Shown here piece by piece: positions 51,432 to 61,384 of a stretch of 64,000 nt of DNA; the first letter of the stretch is position 1; every line of letters begins with the position of its first letter. Source of the DNA: Bacillus sp. FSL H8-0547 (GTDB taxonomy: Bacteria > Bacillota > Bacilli > Bacillales > Bacillaceae); the NCBI GenBank assembly GCA_038002745.1, contig JBBODD010000001.1, positions 806,001 through 870,000 of the forward strand. The letters are read 5' to 3'. Both the position numbers and the translations under genes were made by a program. Below the pieces are notes generated by a model, which saw only the letters and a program-made list of their open reading frames with translations, was not told the origin of the DNA and searched no databases.

Positions 51432-52028
51432 ATGAAACGAAACGAACAGGATTATTCCATTAAAGAAGCCTTGTTATTCAGCCAGAGAATCGCTCAGCTG
51501 AGCAAAGCTTTGTGGAAATCCATCGAAAAAGACTGGCAGCAATGGATAAAGCCCTATGACTTAAACATAAATGAGCACCATATTTTATGGATTGCCTATC
51601 ATTTAAAGGGCGCTTCAATCTCCGAGATTGCCAAATTCGGGGTCATGCATGTTTCAACAGCCTTTAACTTTTCAAAAAAGCTTGAAGAAAGAGGCTATCT
51701 TGAGTTTTCGAAAAAGCAGAATGACAAACGGAATACGTACATTCAGCTGACAGAGCAGGGAGAAGAAATTCTTCTGAAGCTGCTTGAAGATTATGATCCA
51801 AGCAGAAATGCCGTTTTTAAAGGAGCCCTGCCCCTTCAAAACTTATACGGAAAATTCCCTGAGATTATGGAAATGATGTGCATCATTCGAAATATTTACG
51901 GGGACGATTTTATGGAGATCTTCGAGCATTCCTTTACGAACATCGAAAAGGAATTTGTTGAGGAAAACCGGAAGCTGAAAAAGCTTGCAGACCCAGAAGC
52001 TGAAACGGTTCCAGCTATTTCCGAATAA
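51432..52028 (+). CDS. hpr: Transition-state regulator Hpr (ScoC), MarR family
   Basis: A 198-residue MarR-type winged-helix repressor. In B. subtilis it holds down protease (aprE, nprE), sporulation and peptide-transport genes. The match includes [19 protein letters not shown], the recognition region [29 protein letters not shown] and the Hpr-specific C-terminal part with [20 protein letters not shown]. It ends inside the 3' end of the convergent yhaI (14 bp overlap). ATG after GGTGACTGGGG. Confidence 0.94.
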   Translation: MKRNEQDYSIKEALLFSQRIAQLSKALWKSIEKDWQQWIKPYDLNINEHHILWIAYHLKGASISEIAKFGVMHVSTAFNFSKKLEERGYLEFSKKQNDKRNTYIQLTEQGEEILLKLLEDYDPSRNAVFKGALPLQNLYGKFPEIMEMMCIIRNIYGDDFMEIFEHSFTNIEKEFVEENRKLKKLADPEAETVPAISE

Positions 52029-52359
52029 TGTTTCTGAATTCACCCATCAGCGGCTCATAAAGCCCTTGTTTATGCAGGTGAATAATGGTGTCATCGACAG
52101 AGAGCTTATAATTCAGCTGACCCGCAAAAAGAGTAAGAAGGCTTTCGTAATTCAGAAGCCCTTGCTCTTTTTGTTCTGCAAGCATATCTTCGAGTTCCCT
52201 GCATATACGATGGATCTCTTCAATTTCCTCTGCTGAAAGACCCGCCTTCATAACCGATACATAAAAGGGATATTTTTCAGCATCAGCCATCTTAATCAGC
52301 ATCTTTTGATAATACTCCAAATTGGCCATGCGTTTTTCAAACGATTCCACTCCGTTCAC
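52015..52359 (-). CDS. yhaI: YhaI-like protein (DUF1878)
   Basis: A 114-residue, all-helical soluble protein of DUF1878; function unknown. It matches B. subtilis YhaI in length and in the blocks [23 protein letters not shown] and [10 protein letters not shown]...[14 protein letters not shown] start after AGGA. Convergent with and overlapping hpr. Confidence 0.87.
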   Translation of the reverse strand: MNGVESFEKRMANLEYYQKMLIKMADAEKYPFYVSVMKAGLSAEEIEEIHRICRELEDMLAEQKEQGLLNYESLLTLFAGQLNYKLSVDDTIIHLHKQGLYEPLMGEFRNIIRK

Positions 52360-52581
52360 TTCTTTCCTTCTGATTCGTTTCTATATTTTAAATCATTCCG
52401 ACTCATTTAGGTAGGCTCATCTTTTGTAAAAGATTCCTATTTTTTATTTTAACCGTTTTCATCCGAAATTTCATATTGCAATTTCTGTTCAGGCATCGTA
52501 AAGTATGTAACGGAGCCGGACTGAGCTCCTATGTTTCAATACCAATTATGTCACAGACATGATTTTCGGACGGTGATTTTA

Positions 52582-53118
52582 ATGAACTGCTGGAAAACCA
52601 TTAATCTTTCAAAAGATTATGGATTCCATAAATTGTCTATATTAGCTGCATTCATCATGATGACTACGTTTATCGGCATCTATCTGCCATTAATGGTCGT
52701 TTTTCCATACATCCATCTTAAAGCAGATCACTTTCTCCTGCTGCTTTTGTTTGCATTCTGCGTCGTGCCCTGCCACAAACTGCTGCATGCCCTGCCGTTG
52801 TGGATGGCCGGATACCGCGTCTCACTGAAGTGCAGGCTTCAATCCTATTTACCGGTTATCTATTTAAAAACAAACTGCAATGTATCAAAAACAATGATGC
52901 TGCTGTCTCTTGCAGCGCCAATTGTGCTTGTGAACTCATCTCTTGCTGCCGGCTTGATTGCTTTTCCATCTTACCTGCATTATTTCAGTTTGGGAATCGC
53001 CTTTCATACCGGGATTTGTATAACAGACTTTATTTACATGAATCATCTGTTAAAGGCTCCCAAGGCCTGCTACATTGAAGAAGCGGACGAGAGCTTTGAA
53101 ATCCTCTTCCAAAAATAA
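52582..53118 (+). CDS. yhaJ: DUF3267-like membrane protein (YhaJ-like)
   Basis: A 178-residue membrane protein with four or five hydrophobic segments. The stretch PCHKLLHALPLWMAGYRVS corresponds to the DUF3267 zinc-metalloprotease-like motif, normally H-E-x-x-H. Here the second position is Lys (HKLLH), so catalysis by the usual glutamate is not possible and the protein may be a non-enzymatic member. B. subtilis yhaJ lies at the same place. ATG 52582 after GGTGAT; an earlier in-frame ATG at 52531 has no ribosome site. Confidence 0.75.
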   Translation: MNCWKTINLSKDYGFHKLSILAAFIMMTTFIGIYLPLMVVFPYIHLKADHFLLLLLFAFCVVPCHKLLHALPLWMAGYRVSLKCRLQSYLPVIYLKTNCNVSKTMMLLSLAAPIVLVNSSLAAGLIAFPSYLHYFSLGIAFHTGICITDFIYMNHLLKAPKACYIEEADESFEILFQK

Positions 53119-53165
53119 GAGCATAACGTGGAGCACTGCCGAATAGGATAGGCTTGACTCCGGTT

Positions 53166-53200
53166 AAGAAAAGCAGCTCACTACTGAGATGCTTTTCTTT
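53166..53200 (+). terminator. Terminator of the yhaJ-like gene
   Basis: AAGAAAAGCA pairs with TGCTTTTCTT across a 14-nt loop. Confidence 0.65.
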
Positions 53201-53285
53201 TGCTATTTATTAGGAGTCATTGCTATCTTTTTCATTGGATTTTTGGTAATGTTATATGTATCAGTGAGGAGAGGGGGAATCTCAT

Positions 53286-53465
53286 ATGATAGCTTTTTTC
53301 ATTTTGTTTGCAGTGTTCATCTTATTCTATATCAATAAATTAACCAGCGCACTCTGCCTGGTAAGAGAGATTCCTGAAGACCGACAAACAAAAGTATTCC
53401 GGACAATCAATGTCCTGATCACCATCTTATTAGTTTCATCTTACATAGAAATCTTGTTTACTTAG
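53286..53465 (+). CDS. Small two-helix membrane protein (59 residues)
   Basis: ATG 53286 after GGAGAGGGGG. Two hydrophobic helices (about residues 2-18 and 41-58) flank a short cytosolic or outer loop with LVREIPEDRQTK. Stop TAG 53463. No family recognised. Two hairpins follow. Its position between yhaJ and the sscA-like genes suggests it could be another small sporulation-linked protein, but that is only inferred from location. Confidence 0.6.
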   Translation: MIAFFILFAVFILFYINKLTSALCLVREIPEDRQTKVFRTINVLITILLVSSYIEILFT

Positions 53466-53519
53466 ATTTCACCATTATAAAAAGCTGTATGCAAACAGCC
53501 GCATACAGCTTATACAATG

Positions 53520-53551
53520 ATAGCTGACAGATTATCTGTCAGCTATTTTAA
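53520..53551. terminator. Hairpin between convergent small genes
   Basis: ATAGCTGACAGA/TCTGTCAGCTAT, a perfect 12-bp stem with a 3-nt loop followed by TTTTAATTT. A second perfect stem AGCTGTATGC/GCATACAGCT lies at 53483-53510. Either could end transcription from both sides. Confidence 0.6.
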
Positions 53552-53557
53552 TTTGGC

Positions 53558-53638
53558 TTACAGCCAAGCAGCACCAACAATGATCAACAAGATGAACAAA
53601 ACAACGATTAACGCGAAGCCTCCAGCGTATCCTCCCAT
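53558..53638 (-). CDS. Tiny SscA/YjcZ-family sporulation protein (26 residues)
   Basis: ATG 53638 has a perfect AAAGGAGGTG upstream. The 26-residue product is MGGYAGGF followed by a hydrophobic helix (ALIVVLFILLIIVGAAW) and Leu. This is the YjcZ/SscA pattern of glycine-aromatic start plus V-V-L-F-I-L-L-I-I-x-G-A. SscA (YhzE) of B. subtilis, encoded at the same place, aids spore-coat assembly. Confidence 0.82.
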   Translation of the reverse strand: MGGYAGGFALIVVLFILLIIVGAAWL

Positions 53639-53739
53639 AATGACACCTCCTTTATACGTCGGTAAGTTATACTATGCATGATCACTTTACAGCGAATAGG
53701 CAACTGTCTTTTGTTTGAAAATTTTTAGCCCTTCGCTTC

Positions 53740-53826
53740 CTAGTAAAGATAAGAAGCACCAATAATGATTAATAAAATGAACAGAACCACCAGCAATGCA
53801 AAACCGTTTGAATATCCATATCCCAT
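53740..53826 (-). CDS. sscA: Tiny SscA/YjcZ-family sporulation protein (28 residues), second copy
   Basis: ATG 53826 after GGGAGG. The 28-residue product is MGYGYSNGF followed by ALLVVLFILLIIIGASYLY, the same pattern as the copy 100 bp downstream. The two are tandem paralogues on the minus strand with separate ribosome sites. This one, longer and with the GYGYS start, resembles SscA more closely. Expression is expected late in the mother cell, but no promoter was identified by eye. Confidence 0.8.
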   Translation of the reverse strand: MGYGYSNGFALLVVLFILLIIIGASYLY

Positions 53827-54091
53827 AATGAAAACCTCCCTTATCGGTGTTCCATACATCATATGGACGATTTGCCGATTTGACCTAGACGAATGCCCTG
53901 ATTACCCTGGTCCTATTGCAAAACTTTTTAGTTCATGGCACAATGTGGTATAGTGTTCCATTTATTAGGCAGTACGCTGCCTTAAGGATTTTCCGCCCCT
54001 GCCTTTTTGCATGTACATACTTGTTTTCACACATAAACCCGCAGAAGAGGCGAAACATCCTTACTAAAAACAGAATCAGGAGTTGTATCAG

Positions 54092-54955
54092 ATGAAAAGA
54101 TTTGCTCTCGCACTAGCAGCAGCATCCAGTGTTTTAGCACTTGGCGCATGCAGTAACAATGATGGCGGTTCAGAAGTCATCGCTGAAACAAAAGCAGGCA
54201 ACGTAACGAAGGATGAATTTTACGAAGCAATGAAAGACCGCTTTGGAAAAGATGTTCTGACAGAGCTTGTCCACGAAAAAGTACTAAGCGAAGACTACAA
54301 AGTAACGGACAAAGAAGTAGATCAGGAAATCGACAACTTAAAACAGCAATACGGCCCTCAATTTGAAGCAGTCATTCAGCAGCAAGGCGAAAAGACTGTT
54401 AAAGATATGGTAAAAGTGGACCTGCTCCGCAAAAAAGCAGCTGAAAAAGAAGTAAAAGTAACAGACGAAGACACAAAGCAATACTACGAAACACTTAAAG
54501 GCAAAGTAAAAGCAAGCCACATCCTTGTTGAAGACGAAAAAACAGCAACAGAAATTAAATCCCGTCTTGATAAAGGCGAAAAGTTTGAAGATCTTGCAAA
54601 AGAAGCATCTAAAGATCCTTCAGGTCAAAACGGCGGCGACTTAGGCTGGTTTGGCGAAGGACAAATGGTTCCTGAGTTCGAAAAAGCAGCTTTCGCTCTT
54701 AAAGAAGGAGAAGTAAGCGCGCCGGTCAAATCTGAATTCGGCTACCACATCATCAAAGTAACCGAAACAGTAAAACCTTACGATGAAATGAAAAAACAGC
54801 TTGAAGCTGACGTGAAAAAACAAAAAGTAAGCCAGCCAGATGCTGTTCAGGGAGCTCTTGACAAAGCCCTGAAAGAAGCTGATGTAAAAGTGAAAGACAA
54901 AGATCTAGAAGATACATTCAAAGCTCCTGAAGCTGCTCCGGCTGAAGGACAATAA
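54092..54955 (+). CDS. prsA: Foldase lipoprotein PrsA (parvulin-type peptidyl-prolyl isomerase)
   Basis: A 287-residue lipoprotein that helps secreted proteins fold outside the membrane. The signal peptide ends in the lipobox L-A-L-G-A-C (Cys20). The N-domain follows, then the parvulin domain (about residues 130-225: VKASHILVEDEKTA, DPSGQNGGDLGWFGEGQMVPEFEKAAF, FGYHIIKV), and a lysine-rich helical C-domain. ATG 54092 is nine bases from AGGAG; the TTG at 54083 abuts that site. Monocistronic with a strong terminator. Confidence 0.96.
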   Translation: MKRFALALAAASSVLALGACSNNDGGSEVIAETKAGNVTKDEFYEAMKDRFGKDVLTELVHEKVLSEDYKVTDKEVDQEIDNLKQQYGPQFEAVIQQQGEKTVKDMVKVDLLRKKAAEKEVKVTDEDTKQYYETLKGKVKASHILVEDEKTATEIKSRLDKGEKFEDLAKEASKDPSGQNGGDLGWFGEGQMVPEFEKAAFALKEGEVSAPVKSEFGYHIIKVTETVKPYDEMKKQLEADVKKQKVSQPDAVQGALDKALKEADVKVKDKDLEDTFKAPEAAPAEGQ

Positions 54956-54968
54956 TAAAGGATTGTTA

Positions 54969-55003
54969 CAAGCCCCGAAGTGAATGCTTCGGGGCTTTTT
55001 TGT
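54969..55003 (+). terminator. Terminator of prsA
   Basis: Stem AAGCCCCGAAG/CTTCGGGGCTT with a 6-nt loop and six T. Confidence 0.92.
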
Positions 55004-55014
55004 TTGATTGGCGG

Positions 55015-55645
55015 ATGATCTCATACGCTGGGTTGTGTCATCAATCTTTCTGGTGAAGCTTTTGATGATTCTATTCGGCCGATCAGTACCATCAATCTTT
55101 CGGATGAAGCTTTTGATGGTTCTATTCCGGCCGATCAGTACCATCAATCTTTCGGATGAAGCTTTTGATGGTTCTATTCCGGCCGATCAGTACCATCAAT
55201 CTTTCGGATGAAGCTTTTGATGGTTCTATTCCGGCCGATTAGTGCCTTCAATCTTTCGGATGAAGCTTTTGATGGTTCTATTCCGGCCGATCAGTACCAT
55301 CAATCTTTCGGATGAAGCTTTTGATGGTTCTATTCCGGCCGATCAGTACCATCAATCTTTCGGATGAAGCTTTTGATGGTTCTATTCGGGCTGATCAGTA
55401 CCATCAATCTTTCGGATAAAGCTTTTGATGGTTCTATTCCGGTTGATAAGTACCATCAATCCTTCTTGTAAAGCTTTTGATGGTTCTAATCCGGTCAATC
55501 AGTACCATCAATCTTTCAGATAAAGATTTTGATGGTTCTATTCCGGCCAATCAGTACCATCAATCTTTCGGATAAAGCTTTTGATGGTTATATCCTGGTC
55601 AATCAGTGCCATTAACATCTGTTCACAAACTTTTGATGGTTCTAT
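55015..55645. repeat. Intergenic tandem array, 52-bp unit, 12 copies (array C)
   Basis: Units read GATCAGTACCATCAATCTTT, then CGGATGAAGC, then TTTTGATGGTTCTATTCCGG. ATCAAT recurs at 55091, 55143, 55195, 55247, 55299, 55351, 55403, 55455, 55507 and 55559, an exact 52-bp step, with degenerate copies at each end. Each unit holds an inverted repeat ACCATCAA/TTGATGGT. Related to array D at 62045-62665. Non-coding; fills the prsA-yhaL gap. Confidence 0.93.
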
Positions 55646-55684
55646 TCCTTTTATACCAATCCGTATAAACACTTACCCAAATAT

Positions 55685-55714
55685 AAAAACAGCCGGGAAC
55701 ATACTCCCAGCTGC
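55685..55714 (-). terminator. Terminator of yhaL
   Basis: CAGCTGGGA pairs with TCCCGGCTG (one mismatch) and is followed by five T on the minus strand. Confidence 0.7.
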
Positions 55715-55727
55715 TCTCTCACCATCT

Positions 55728-55919
55728 TCAGTTCTCTTCATCCTCATTCTTTTTCCGCGATTCGCGTTCTTTCATCATCCGTTCGATGTACACGTTGCCC
55801 TCTTTTTCTATATAGGCTTCTTCAACGATTCTTTCTTTTCTCGTTGTTGAAAAAGCCATGTAGCCGCTGTATAAAATCCCAAGTACGCAGAGGTATACCC
55901 ACCATGGCAGCAAGATCAT
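55728..55919 (-). CDS. yhaL: YhaL-like sporulation protein
   Basis: A 63-residue protein with an N-terminal membrane helix (MILLPWWVYLCVLGILYSG) and a very acidic, charged tail ending in NEDEEN-like repeats. B. subtilis YhaL, encoded between prsA and yhaM, has the same form and is linked to sporulation by mutant phenotype. The ATG at 55919 has AAGGGGG at good distance; a TTG nine codons upstream (55946) lacks a proper site. Confidence 0.82.
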   Translation of the reverse strand: MILLPWWVYLCVLGILYSGYMAFSTTRKERIVEEAYIEKEGNVYIERMMKERESRKKNEDEEN

Positions 55920-55996
55920 GCCCTTTTTCCCCCTTTTCTTTGACAAGCCTCTTACTGCACTATATGTGAGAGCCTGGCCGATTATCCCTACATCTG

Positions 55997-56038
55997 AAAA
56001 AATTAAAAGCCCTCCTCTTTAAAAAGAGAAAGGGCTTT
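55997..56038 (-). terminator. Terminator of yhaM
   Basis: AAAGCCCT pairs with AGGGCTTT with a possible inner stem CTCTTT/AAAGAG, then TTTTT on the minus strand. Confidence 0.75.
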
Positions 56039-56042
56039 ATCA

Positions 56043-56990
56043 TTATTTATGAAAGGAAGGTTTATAGAACGAGCGGTTATCAAGAGCAAAAACCCGCTCC
56101 GTGTATTCGCCTGGTTTTACCCGTTCAAGCGCGCGGTCAAGCATGTTCATTTTTGCATCGAGGTTATCGATGTAATGAAGAATTTCAGCTTCTTTGATCA
56201 GCGGCGGTTTAGGGCTTCCCCACTCCGCTTTTCCGTGATGGCTGAGGACCAGATGCTGAAGAATAACAACCTCTTCCCCTTCGATGCCAAGGTGCTCTGC
56301 TGCTTTTGCGATTTCATTGACCATGATGGAAATATGTCCGATCAGGTTTCCTTCCACCGTATAGGTCGTTCCGATCGGGCCGGAAAGCTCTGTAACCTTG
56401 CCGAGGTCGTGAAGAATGACACCTGCATACAGCAGATCTTTGTCCAGGCTCGGATAAAGATCTGCGATTGATTTCGCCAAATCCAGCATGGACACAACAT
56501 GGTAGGCAAGACCTGATACAAATTCGTGATGGTTTTTCGTTGCAGCCGGATATTCAAGAAATTCGTTCTGATGCTTTTTCATTAAATATCTTGTGATGCG
56601 CTGGATATTCGGATTTTTCATTTCAAAGATGTACTGTGTGACTTTTTCCATCATTTCTTCCTGTCCGACTGGGGCCGTTTCAAGGAAATCCGATATTTTC
56701 ACATTATCGGCAGCGGTTGCTGTGCGGATGTTGCGGATCTTCAGCTGATTGCGCCCGCGGTAATGATGAATGTCTCCATATATTTTAACAATGCTTTGCG
56801 AACTGTATGATGTTTCATCCTCAGGACCTGCATCCCAGAGCTTTGCTTCGATCTCTCCGGATTGATCCTGCAGAATAAGCGTTAAAAACGGTTTCCCGTT
56901 GCTTGCAATGCCTTTAGTGGATGTTTTAACAAGCAAAAATACGTCTGCCTGCTCTCCTACCCCGTAATGATTTATGCCTTTTGGCGTCAT
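56043..56990 (-). CDS. yhaM: 3'-5' exoribonuclease YhaM
   Basis: A 315-residue exonuclease that degrades single-stranded RNA and DNA from the 3' end. An N-terminal OB-fold (about residues 10-100, with [25 protein letters not shown]) is followed by an HD-type metal phosphohydrolase domain: [25 protein letters not shown] with the HD pair, and [12 protein letters not shown]. Length and arrangement match B. subtilis YhaM. It lies 77 bp after yhaN on the same strand; the three genes yhaO, yhaN and yhaM keep their usual order. Confidence 0.94.
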   Translation of the reverse strand: MTPKGINHYGVGEQADVFLLVKTSTKGIASNGKPFLTLILQDQSGEIEAKLWDAGPEDETSYSSQSIVKIYGDIHHYRGRNQLKIRNIRTATAADNVKISDFLETAPVGQEEMMEKVTQYIFEMKNPNIQRITRYLMKKHQNEFLEYPAATKNHHEFVSGLAYHVVSMLDLAKSIADLYPSLDKDLLYAGVILHDLGKVTELSGPIGTTYTVEGNLIGHISIMVNEIAKAAEHLGIEGEEVVILQHLVLSHHGKAEWGSPKPPLIKEAEILHYIDNLDAKMNMLDRALERVKPGEYTERVFALDNRSFYKPSFHK

Positions 56991-57067
56991 AATGCGGTCC
57001 CTCCCATAGTGACTCAGTATTCTGAGTATAGCATAATCAGTCTGTTTTATCTGCTGTAAACCGTGCG

Positions 57068-60000
57068 TCAGGAATGAGGAGACAGGCCCGCAGCCCTCTT
57101 CTTCTTTTCCAGGTCCAGAATATCGCTTTCATGAAACAGCTTTAACAAATGTTCCTGACAGGTGAAAAAGAGAATTTGATGGTGTTCAGACAGCTCTCTG
57201 AGCAGTTCCATCACCCTGCCTGTTCGTTCCCTGTCAAAATTCACAAACCCATCATCAATCAGCAGCGGCATGGCTTCAGATGTACTGATATGGCATGCCA
57301 GCGCCAGCCGGATCGCGATATAAAGCTGCTCTGCTGTTGCCTGGGAAAGTTCGTGCGCTGCAAATCGGGTTCCATCTTTTCGTTCAACTGTCATGGTTTG
57401 TTCATTTTCAGGGAGAAAAACTCTCACATACCGTTCATTCGTCAGCCTGCTGAAGAAAGATTCGGCCTGCTGAAGCAAGCTTGGCAGCCTGACAGATCTG
57501 CTGTACTCTACCGTCTGGTTCAGCATATGTCTCGCAGCAGCAAGAACCGCCCATTGACGGGCAAGCTGCTTCACTTCTTCTTTTTGGAGCGCAGCCTTTT
57601 GTTTTAAGTCCGAATACAGCCCGGATTCTTCCATGTTTTTAATGTGTACTGTCAGCTCAGCAAGCTTCTTTTTAAGCTGGTTCTCTGTGTCTGCTGCAGC
57701 AATAAGCTCCTGCTCACATCTAGCCTTTTCTGCTGGATAGTCCTTTGAAAAATCGAGAGGTTCATGTGCCAGCAGGTGCTGCTTTGTCTTCAGCTGCTGC
57801 TGGATCCAGGAAGCCTTCTGTTTGACAGCTGCCAAATGCTCGGCCTGTTTCCCCTTTTCCCAAAACTCTTCTGTATCATCGGCGTCAGCAAGTGATAAAA
57901 GTTCTTTCTTTTTCTCGTCGAGCAGACTGAGCTCGGCCTCAATCTTCTTAAGCTTATCTTCCGCTTCTGCTCTTTTTGCAGCAGCCGTTTCCCTCAGCCG
58001 CTTATTTTCTTCAGAATCTTTCAAAGCTTTAAAAAGGCCGTCAAGAAGGCTGCTGCAAGCCGTACCGCCGATATCAAAGGACTGTGCCAAGGAAGCAATC
58101 TTTTTTTCATAAGCCGTAAGTTCAGCTGAAAGCTCCGCTGCTTTTTTTTCTGCCTGTCTGAATGCCAGAATATCGTTCTGCAGATTTACAGCCGCCTGCA
58201 GGAGGTCAGGGAGGACGAGAGGCGAAAAGGAGCTGTCCATTTTCAAGGTTTCAAACACGCGCCGTGCCTGCTGATCAGCTGTATAGTATTCCTTTTCCCA
58301 TTCATCAAAACTGGACACTGTCCGGTCATAAGCCCGCTCACACTGCTTAAAAACCACTTCTTCCAGTTCGTATGAGCGTCTGATTTGTTCATCCTTCCAC
58401 AGCATTCCCTTTGCCGTTTCCATATCTGCGGTGTTTTCAGAGGTATGGTCCGCCGCATCCAGCTGCTTTTTTAATACCTTTTCTTTGTTCTGAAGATGCT
58501 CTATGAAAGACGTATCGGTTGTTCTGCTTTTCATTAAAATGAAGAAACCTGCCATGCCTAGACTCAGAAGCGCAGCCCCAATAAGCCACAGCCCCTCTGC
58601 AAACAGCCAGCCCGTGCAAAGAAGGATGATAAGAGCAAAAAACACGCCCAGCCCTTTCAGCCGGCTGTTCTTTTTTTTCACAGCATCTTTTTGCTTCTTA
58701 ATTTCCGTCTGAACCTCGCGATGCTCTTCCCGAAGTTTATTCTTGTCCAAATTGGCCCGCTGCACCTCTTCAAGATTGCGGACCCGTTCCTCAAGCTGCC
58801 TTCTTTCTTCTTCCTCAAGCATTCCTTCGGCATAATCAGACAGTCTGCTTTCACTTTCTTCAAGGTTTTCCTTCACCCGTTCAAACTGCTGATCAAGAAG
58901 GTGTTTCTTCTGCTGCAGGTGCTGATGTTTTCCTACAATTTCTCTAATTTCTTCTCTCACAGCTGCACCTGTGTTCAAATCAAGAATGATGCTGCTGTCG
59001 ATTTCATGGGAAAACAGCCGTTTTTTCTCCTCATGAATTCTGCTTTCAGCTTGTTCTTGTTTCGCCCTGGTCTGGCCATACTGAGCCCGTTTCATTTCCC
59101 AGGCAGAATACTCTCCGCGCAGCCGTTCGATTTCTTCTTTATGCTCGAGAATACGTTCATCAGCCGGAACTTGTTCAATGGCCTCTGTTTGTTCGCGGAT
59201 AATGGTTTTCAGTGCCATATATTCAGACCTGAGAGGAGATTCTCTTCCTTCAAGCTCCTCCATTCGCTTCTGGCCATTGGACGGAAAATGACTCTGTGCT
59301 TTGTCGAGTTCATTTTTGAGGGCAGCTTCTTCATGAAAAAGCGGAAGGGCTTCAACGATTTCACCCATTCTTTTCGCTTCTGCTTCAAGCTCCCTTTTTT
59401 TCTCCGTGATCTCCCTTAATGACTGTTCTGCTGCTTCTTTTTCATTTATAAAATCATTGTAGGGTTCGAGCTGCTGCTTTGCCTTCATCACTTCGGTGTG
59501 GATATCTTTAAGGGCAGCAAGCGCTGCATTGATTTCAGGTTTTTTGCCGTTTGGCTTAAACAGCTGCTCCTGCTTTTTTGAAAGGCTCAGTTCTGTCTGC
59601 AAAACAGCGTCCGTACCAAGCAGTCCTGATGATAATAAAAATTTGCCCAAGTCTTCAGCACCGACTTTGCTTACCTGCTGAATCCCATGAATATCAAAGG
59701 AGTAAATCGACTGATACACCGTTTTATCAAAATAGGACACCAGCTGCTGAAGAACATCTGCGCCACCCGTTTCGCCATTTTCAAAATAAACCGTGACACC
59801 GCTGCCTGCTTTTCCCGGCAGCCTCTCAATTTTCACCCGCCCGTGCTGGACCGTCTCTGCCACAAGCGATCCCCCATATGCATTGACGTGCTTTGGCTCA
59901 TATCTCTTTTCCTGCTGCACTTTTTGGGGAAAGCCAAATAAAATGCACTGTATAAAGGACATGATGGTTGATTTCCCCGCTTCATTTTCACCGTAGATGA

Positions 60001-60082
60001 CTTGAAAAGACGGAGAATCAAGCATAATTTCAGTGTGATGAAATTGTCCGTATCCGTATATGTTCAGTTGGATAATTTTCAC
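57068..60082 (-). CDS. yhaN: SbcC/Rad50-like ATPase, YhaN
   Basis: A 1004-residue AAA ATPase with Rad50-like architecture. Walker [17 protein letters not shown] lies near residue 33. Two long coiled-coil arms surround a central hydrophobic segment ([21 protein letters not shown] and following, about residues 480-515). A C-terminal lobe has the signature [18 protein letters not shown] and Walker [12 protein letters not shown]. Its partner is the nuclease YhaO, whose gene ends 13 bp upstream. The internal membrane-like helices are a feature of YhaN and set it apart from SbcC. Its exact role in DNA repair is not established. Confidence 0.92.
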   Translation of the reverse strand: MKIIQLNIYGYGQFHHTEIMLDSPSFQVIYGENEAGKSTIMSFIQCILFGFPQKVQQEKRYEPKHVNAYGGSLVAETVQHGRVKIERLPGKAGSGVTVYFENGETGGADVLQQLVSYFDKTVYQSIYSFDIHGIQQVSKVGAEDLGKFLLSSGLLGTDAVLQTELSLSKKQEQLFKPNGKKPEINAALAALKDIHTEVMKAKQQLEPYNDFINEKEAAEQSLREITEKKRELEAEAKRMGEIVEALPLFHEEAALKNELDKAQSHFPSNGQKRMEELEGRESPLRSEYMALKTIIREQTEAIEQVPADERILEHKEEIERLRGEYSAWEMKRAQYGQTRAKQEQAESRIHEEKKRLFSHEIDSSIILDLNTGAAVREEIREIVGKHQHLQQKKHLLDQQFERVKENLEESESRLSDYAEGMLEEEERRQLEERVRNLEEVQRANLDKNKLREEHREVQTEIKKQKDAVKKKNSRLKGLGVFFALIILLCTGWLFAEGLWLIGAALLSLGMAGFFILMKSRTTDTSFIEHLQNKEKVLKKQLDAADHTSENTADMETAKGMLWKDEQIRRSYELEEVVFKQCERAYDRTVSSFDEWEKEYYTADQQARRVFETLKMDSSFSPLVLPDLLQAAVNLQNDILAFRQAEKKAAELSAELTAYEKKIASLAQSFDIGGTACSSLLDGLFKALKDSEENKRLRETAAAKRAEAEDKLKKIEAELSLLDEKKKELLSLADADDTEEFWEKGKQAEHLAAVKQKASWIQQQLKTKQHLLAHEPLDFSKDYPAEKARCEQELIAAADTENQLKKKLAELTVHIKNMEESGLYSDLKQKAALQKEEVKQLARQWAVLAAARHMLNQTVEYSRSVRLPSLLQQAESFFSRLTNERYVRVFLPENEQTMTVERKDGTRFAAHELSQATAEQLYIAIRLALACHISTSEAMPLLIDDGFVNFDRERTGRVMELLRELSEHHQILFFTCQEHLLKLFHESDILDLEKKKRAAGLSPHS

Positions 60083-60095
60083 GTGCTCCTCCGCC

Positions 60096-61325
60096 TCACA
60101 ATCTTCTATGTTTAAAAAGCTCCTGAAAAATCAGGGTTTCTGCTTCTTTTTTGATCTGCTCTTTTTCCTCTTCCCCGAAATCCTGCATGTGTTTTCTATA
60201 AACCGGGTGATGTCTGAGCGGCTGCAGGGCATCATCAAATTGATCAAATTTCCGGATTATCTCTGTCAGGTCTTTCAGAAAATGAGAATCAAGCTGCAGG
60301 GTATCTGCGCTTGAAATTGGCATCGTTTCGTTGATAACAGACGAAATCCATACAAAATTTTCTCTGTCGCTCTCTTCCTCGTTCCACTGTTCAAGCATGT
60401 CAGATAGGACCGGTTCCTCTTTAAGGGCATGATAGAAATCAGTTGTACCGGTTAACCGGACTGTGACAACGACAGGTTCCATGCTGCTTCTCATGTCATC
60501 CAGTCCCTGATGAAGGCGGTTCAGCATCTCCTGAAAGCTGCCGTCTGCTGAAAGCTGAAGTTCCTCCCACCTCACATCGTGAAGCGGCACAAATGAATAA
60601 GAAGTTTCCGCTTCCGTCATGGAAACAAGATAACAGCCCTTTTCACCTGTCTCCTTTCGGTTCCTGCCCTGTACATTCCCTGAATAAAGAATGGGAGGAT
60701 CCTGTTCCCGAAGAGACATGCGCTTGTGTATATGCCCGAGCGCCCAGTAGTCGAATTCTTTCTGGAGCAGATCTCCTGCTGTAAACGGCGCATACGCATC
60801 ATGCTCCGTATTTCCGCTGACAGAGCCATGCAGCAGGCCAATATGGAAATCTGCCCCTTTTTGTTTTTCAAAAGCTGCAGTCATGTTTTCATAGACGGCT
60901 CTCTCCGGATAGCTGTGCCCGTACAAATGAACGATCGTTCCATTCTTTTCAAACACCTTGCATTCAGCCTGCTTTTCCGAAAAAACATGTACATTTGCAG
61001 GCCAGCTTATATCCAGCCATTTTCCGCTTAAATGATCATGATTTCCGTGAATGACGTAAACGGGAATGCCGTTTTCATCCAGCTTCTCAAACGCCTTCTT
61101 CAGCCTCAGCTGCGCTTTCAGGCTGCGGTCCTCCCCGTCGTACAAATCACCGGCAATCAGCATAAAATCCACTTTTTCATCAATTGCAAGCACCGTCAAA
61201 CGGTCCAAAGCAGCAAACGTACTCTCTTTAAGCCTCTCAAAAATCGGACCTGCAAGCTGCTGCATCCCCAAAAAAGGACTGTCCACATGCAAATCAGCCG
61301 CATGAATAAATCGAATCCCCTTCAT
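60096..61325 (-). CDS. yhaO: Metallophosphoesterase (SbcD/Mre11-like nuclease), YhaO
   Basis: A 409-residue calcineurin-like nuclease. Metal-binding motifs appear in order: FIHAADLHVDSPF (residues 5-17), LIAGDLYDGEDRS, YVIHGNHDHLSG, GLLHGSVSGN and DYWALGHIHKR. It pairs with YhaN as Mre11 with Rad50, presumably processing DNA ends. ATG after GGAAGG-type site. First gene of the yhaO-yhaN-yhaM group. Confidence 0.93.
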   Translation of the reverse strand: MKGIRFIHAADLHVDSPFLGMQQLAGPIFERLKESTFAALDRLTVLAIDEKVDFMLIAGDLYDGEDRSLKAQLRLKKAFEKLDENGIPVYVIHGNHDHLSGKWLDISWPANVHVFSEKQAECKVFEKNGTIVHLYGHSYPERAVYENMTAAFEKQKGADFHIGLLHGSVSGNTEHDAYAPFTAGDLLQKEFDYWALGHIHKRMSLREQDPPILYSGNVQGRNRKETGEKGCYLVSMTEAETSYSFVPLHDVRWEELQLSADGSFQEMLNRLHQGLDDMRSSMEPVVVTVRLTGTTDFYHALKEEPVLSDMLEQWNEEESDRENFVWISSVINETMPISSADTLQLDSHFLKDLTEIIRKFDQFDDALQPLRHHPVYRKHMQDFGEEEKEQIKKEAETLIFQELFKHRRL

Positions 61326-61384
61326 CTCGAACCTTCCTTTACTTTTCTCTTATTCTATATTGTACCATCATAAAAAGGCGAATG

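Noticed and set aside
55008-55211. Open frame of 67 codons across array C encoding a repetitive peptide
   Set aside because: The unit is 52 bp, so the frame shifts each copy and closes; there is no ribosome site.
58691-59419. Plus-strand frame of 242 codons inside yhaN
   Set aside because: Antisense shadow of the coiled-coil coding sequence; the composition mirrors Glu/Lys-rich codons.
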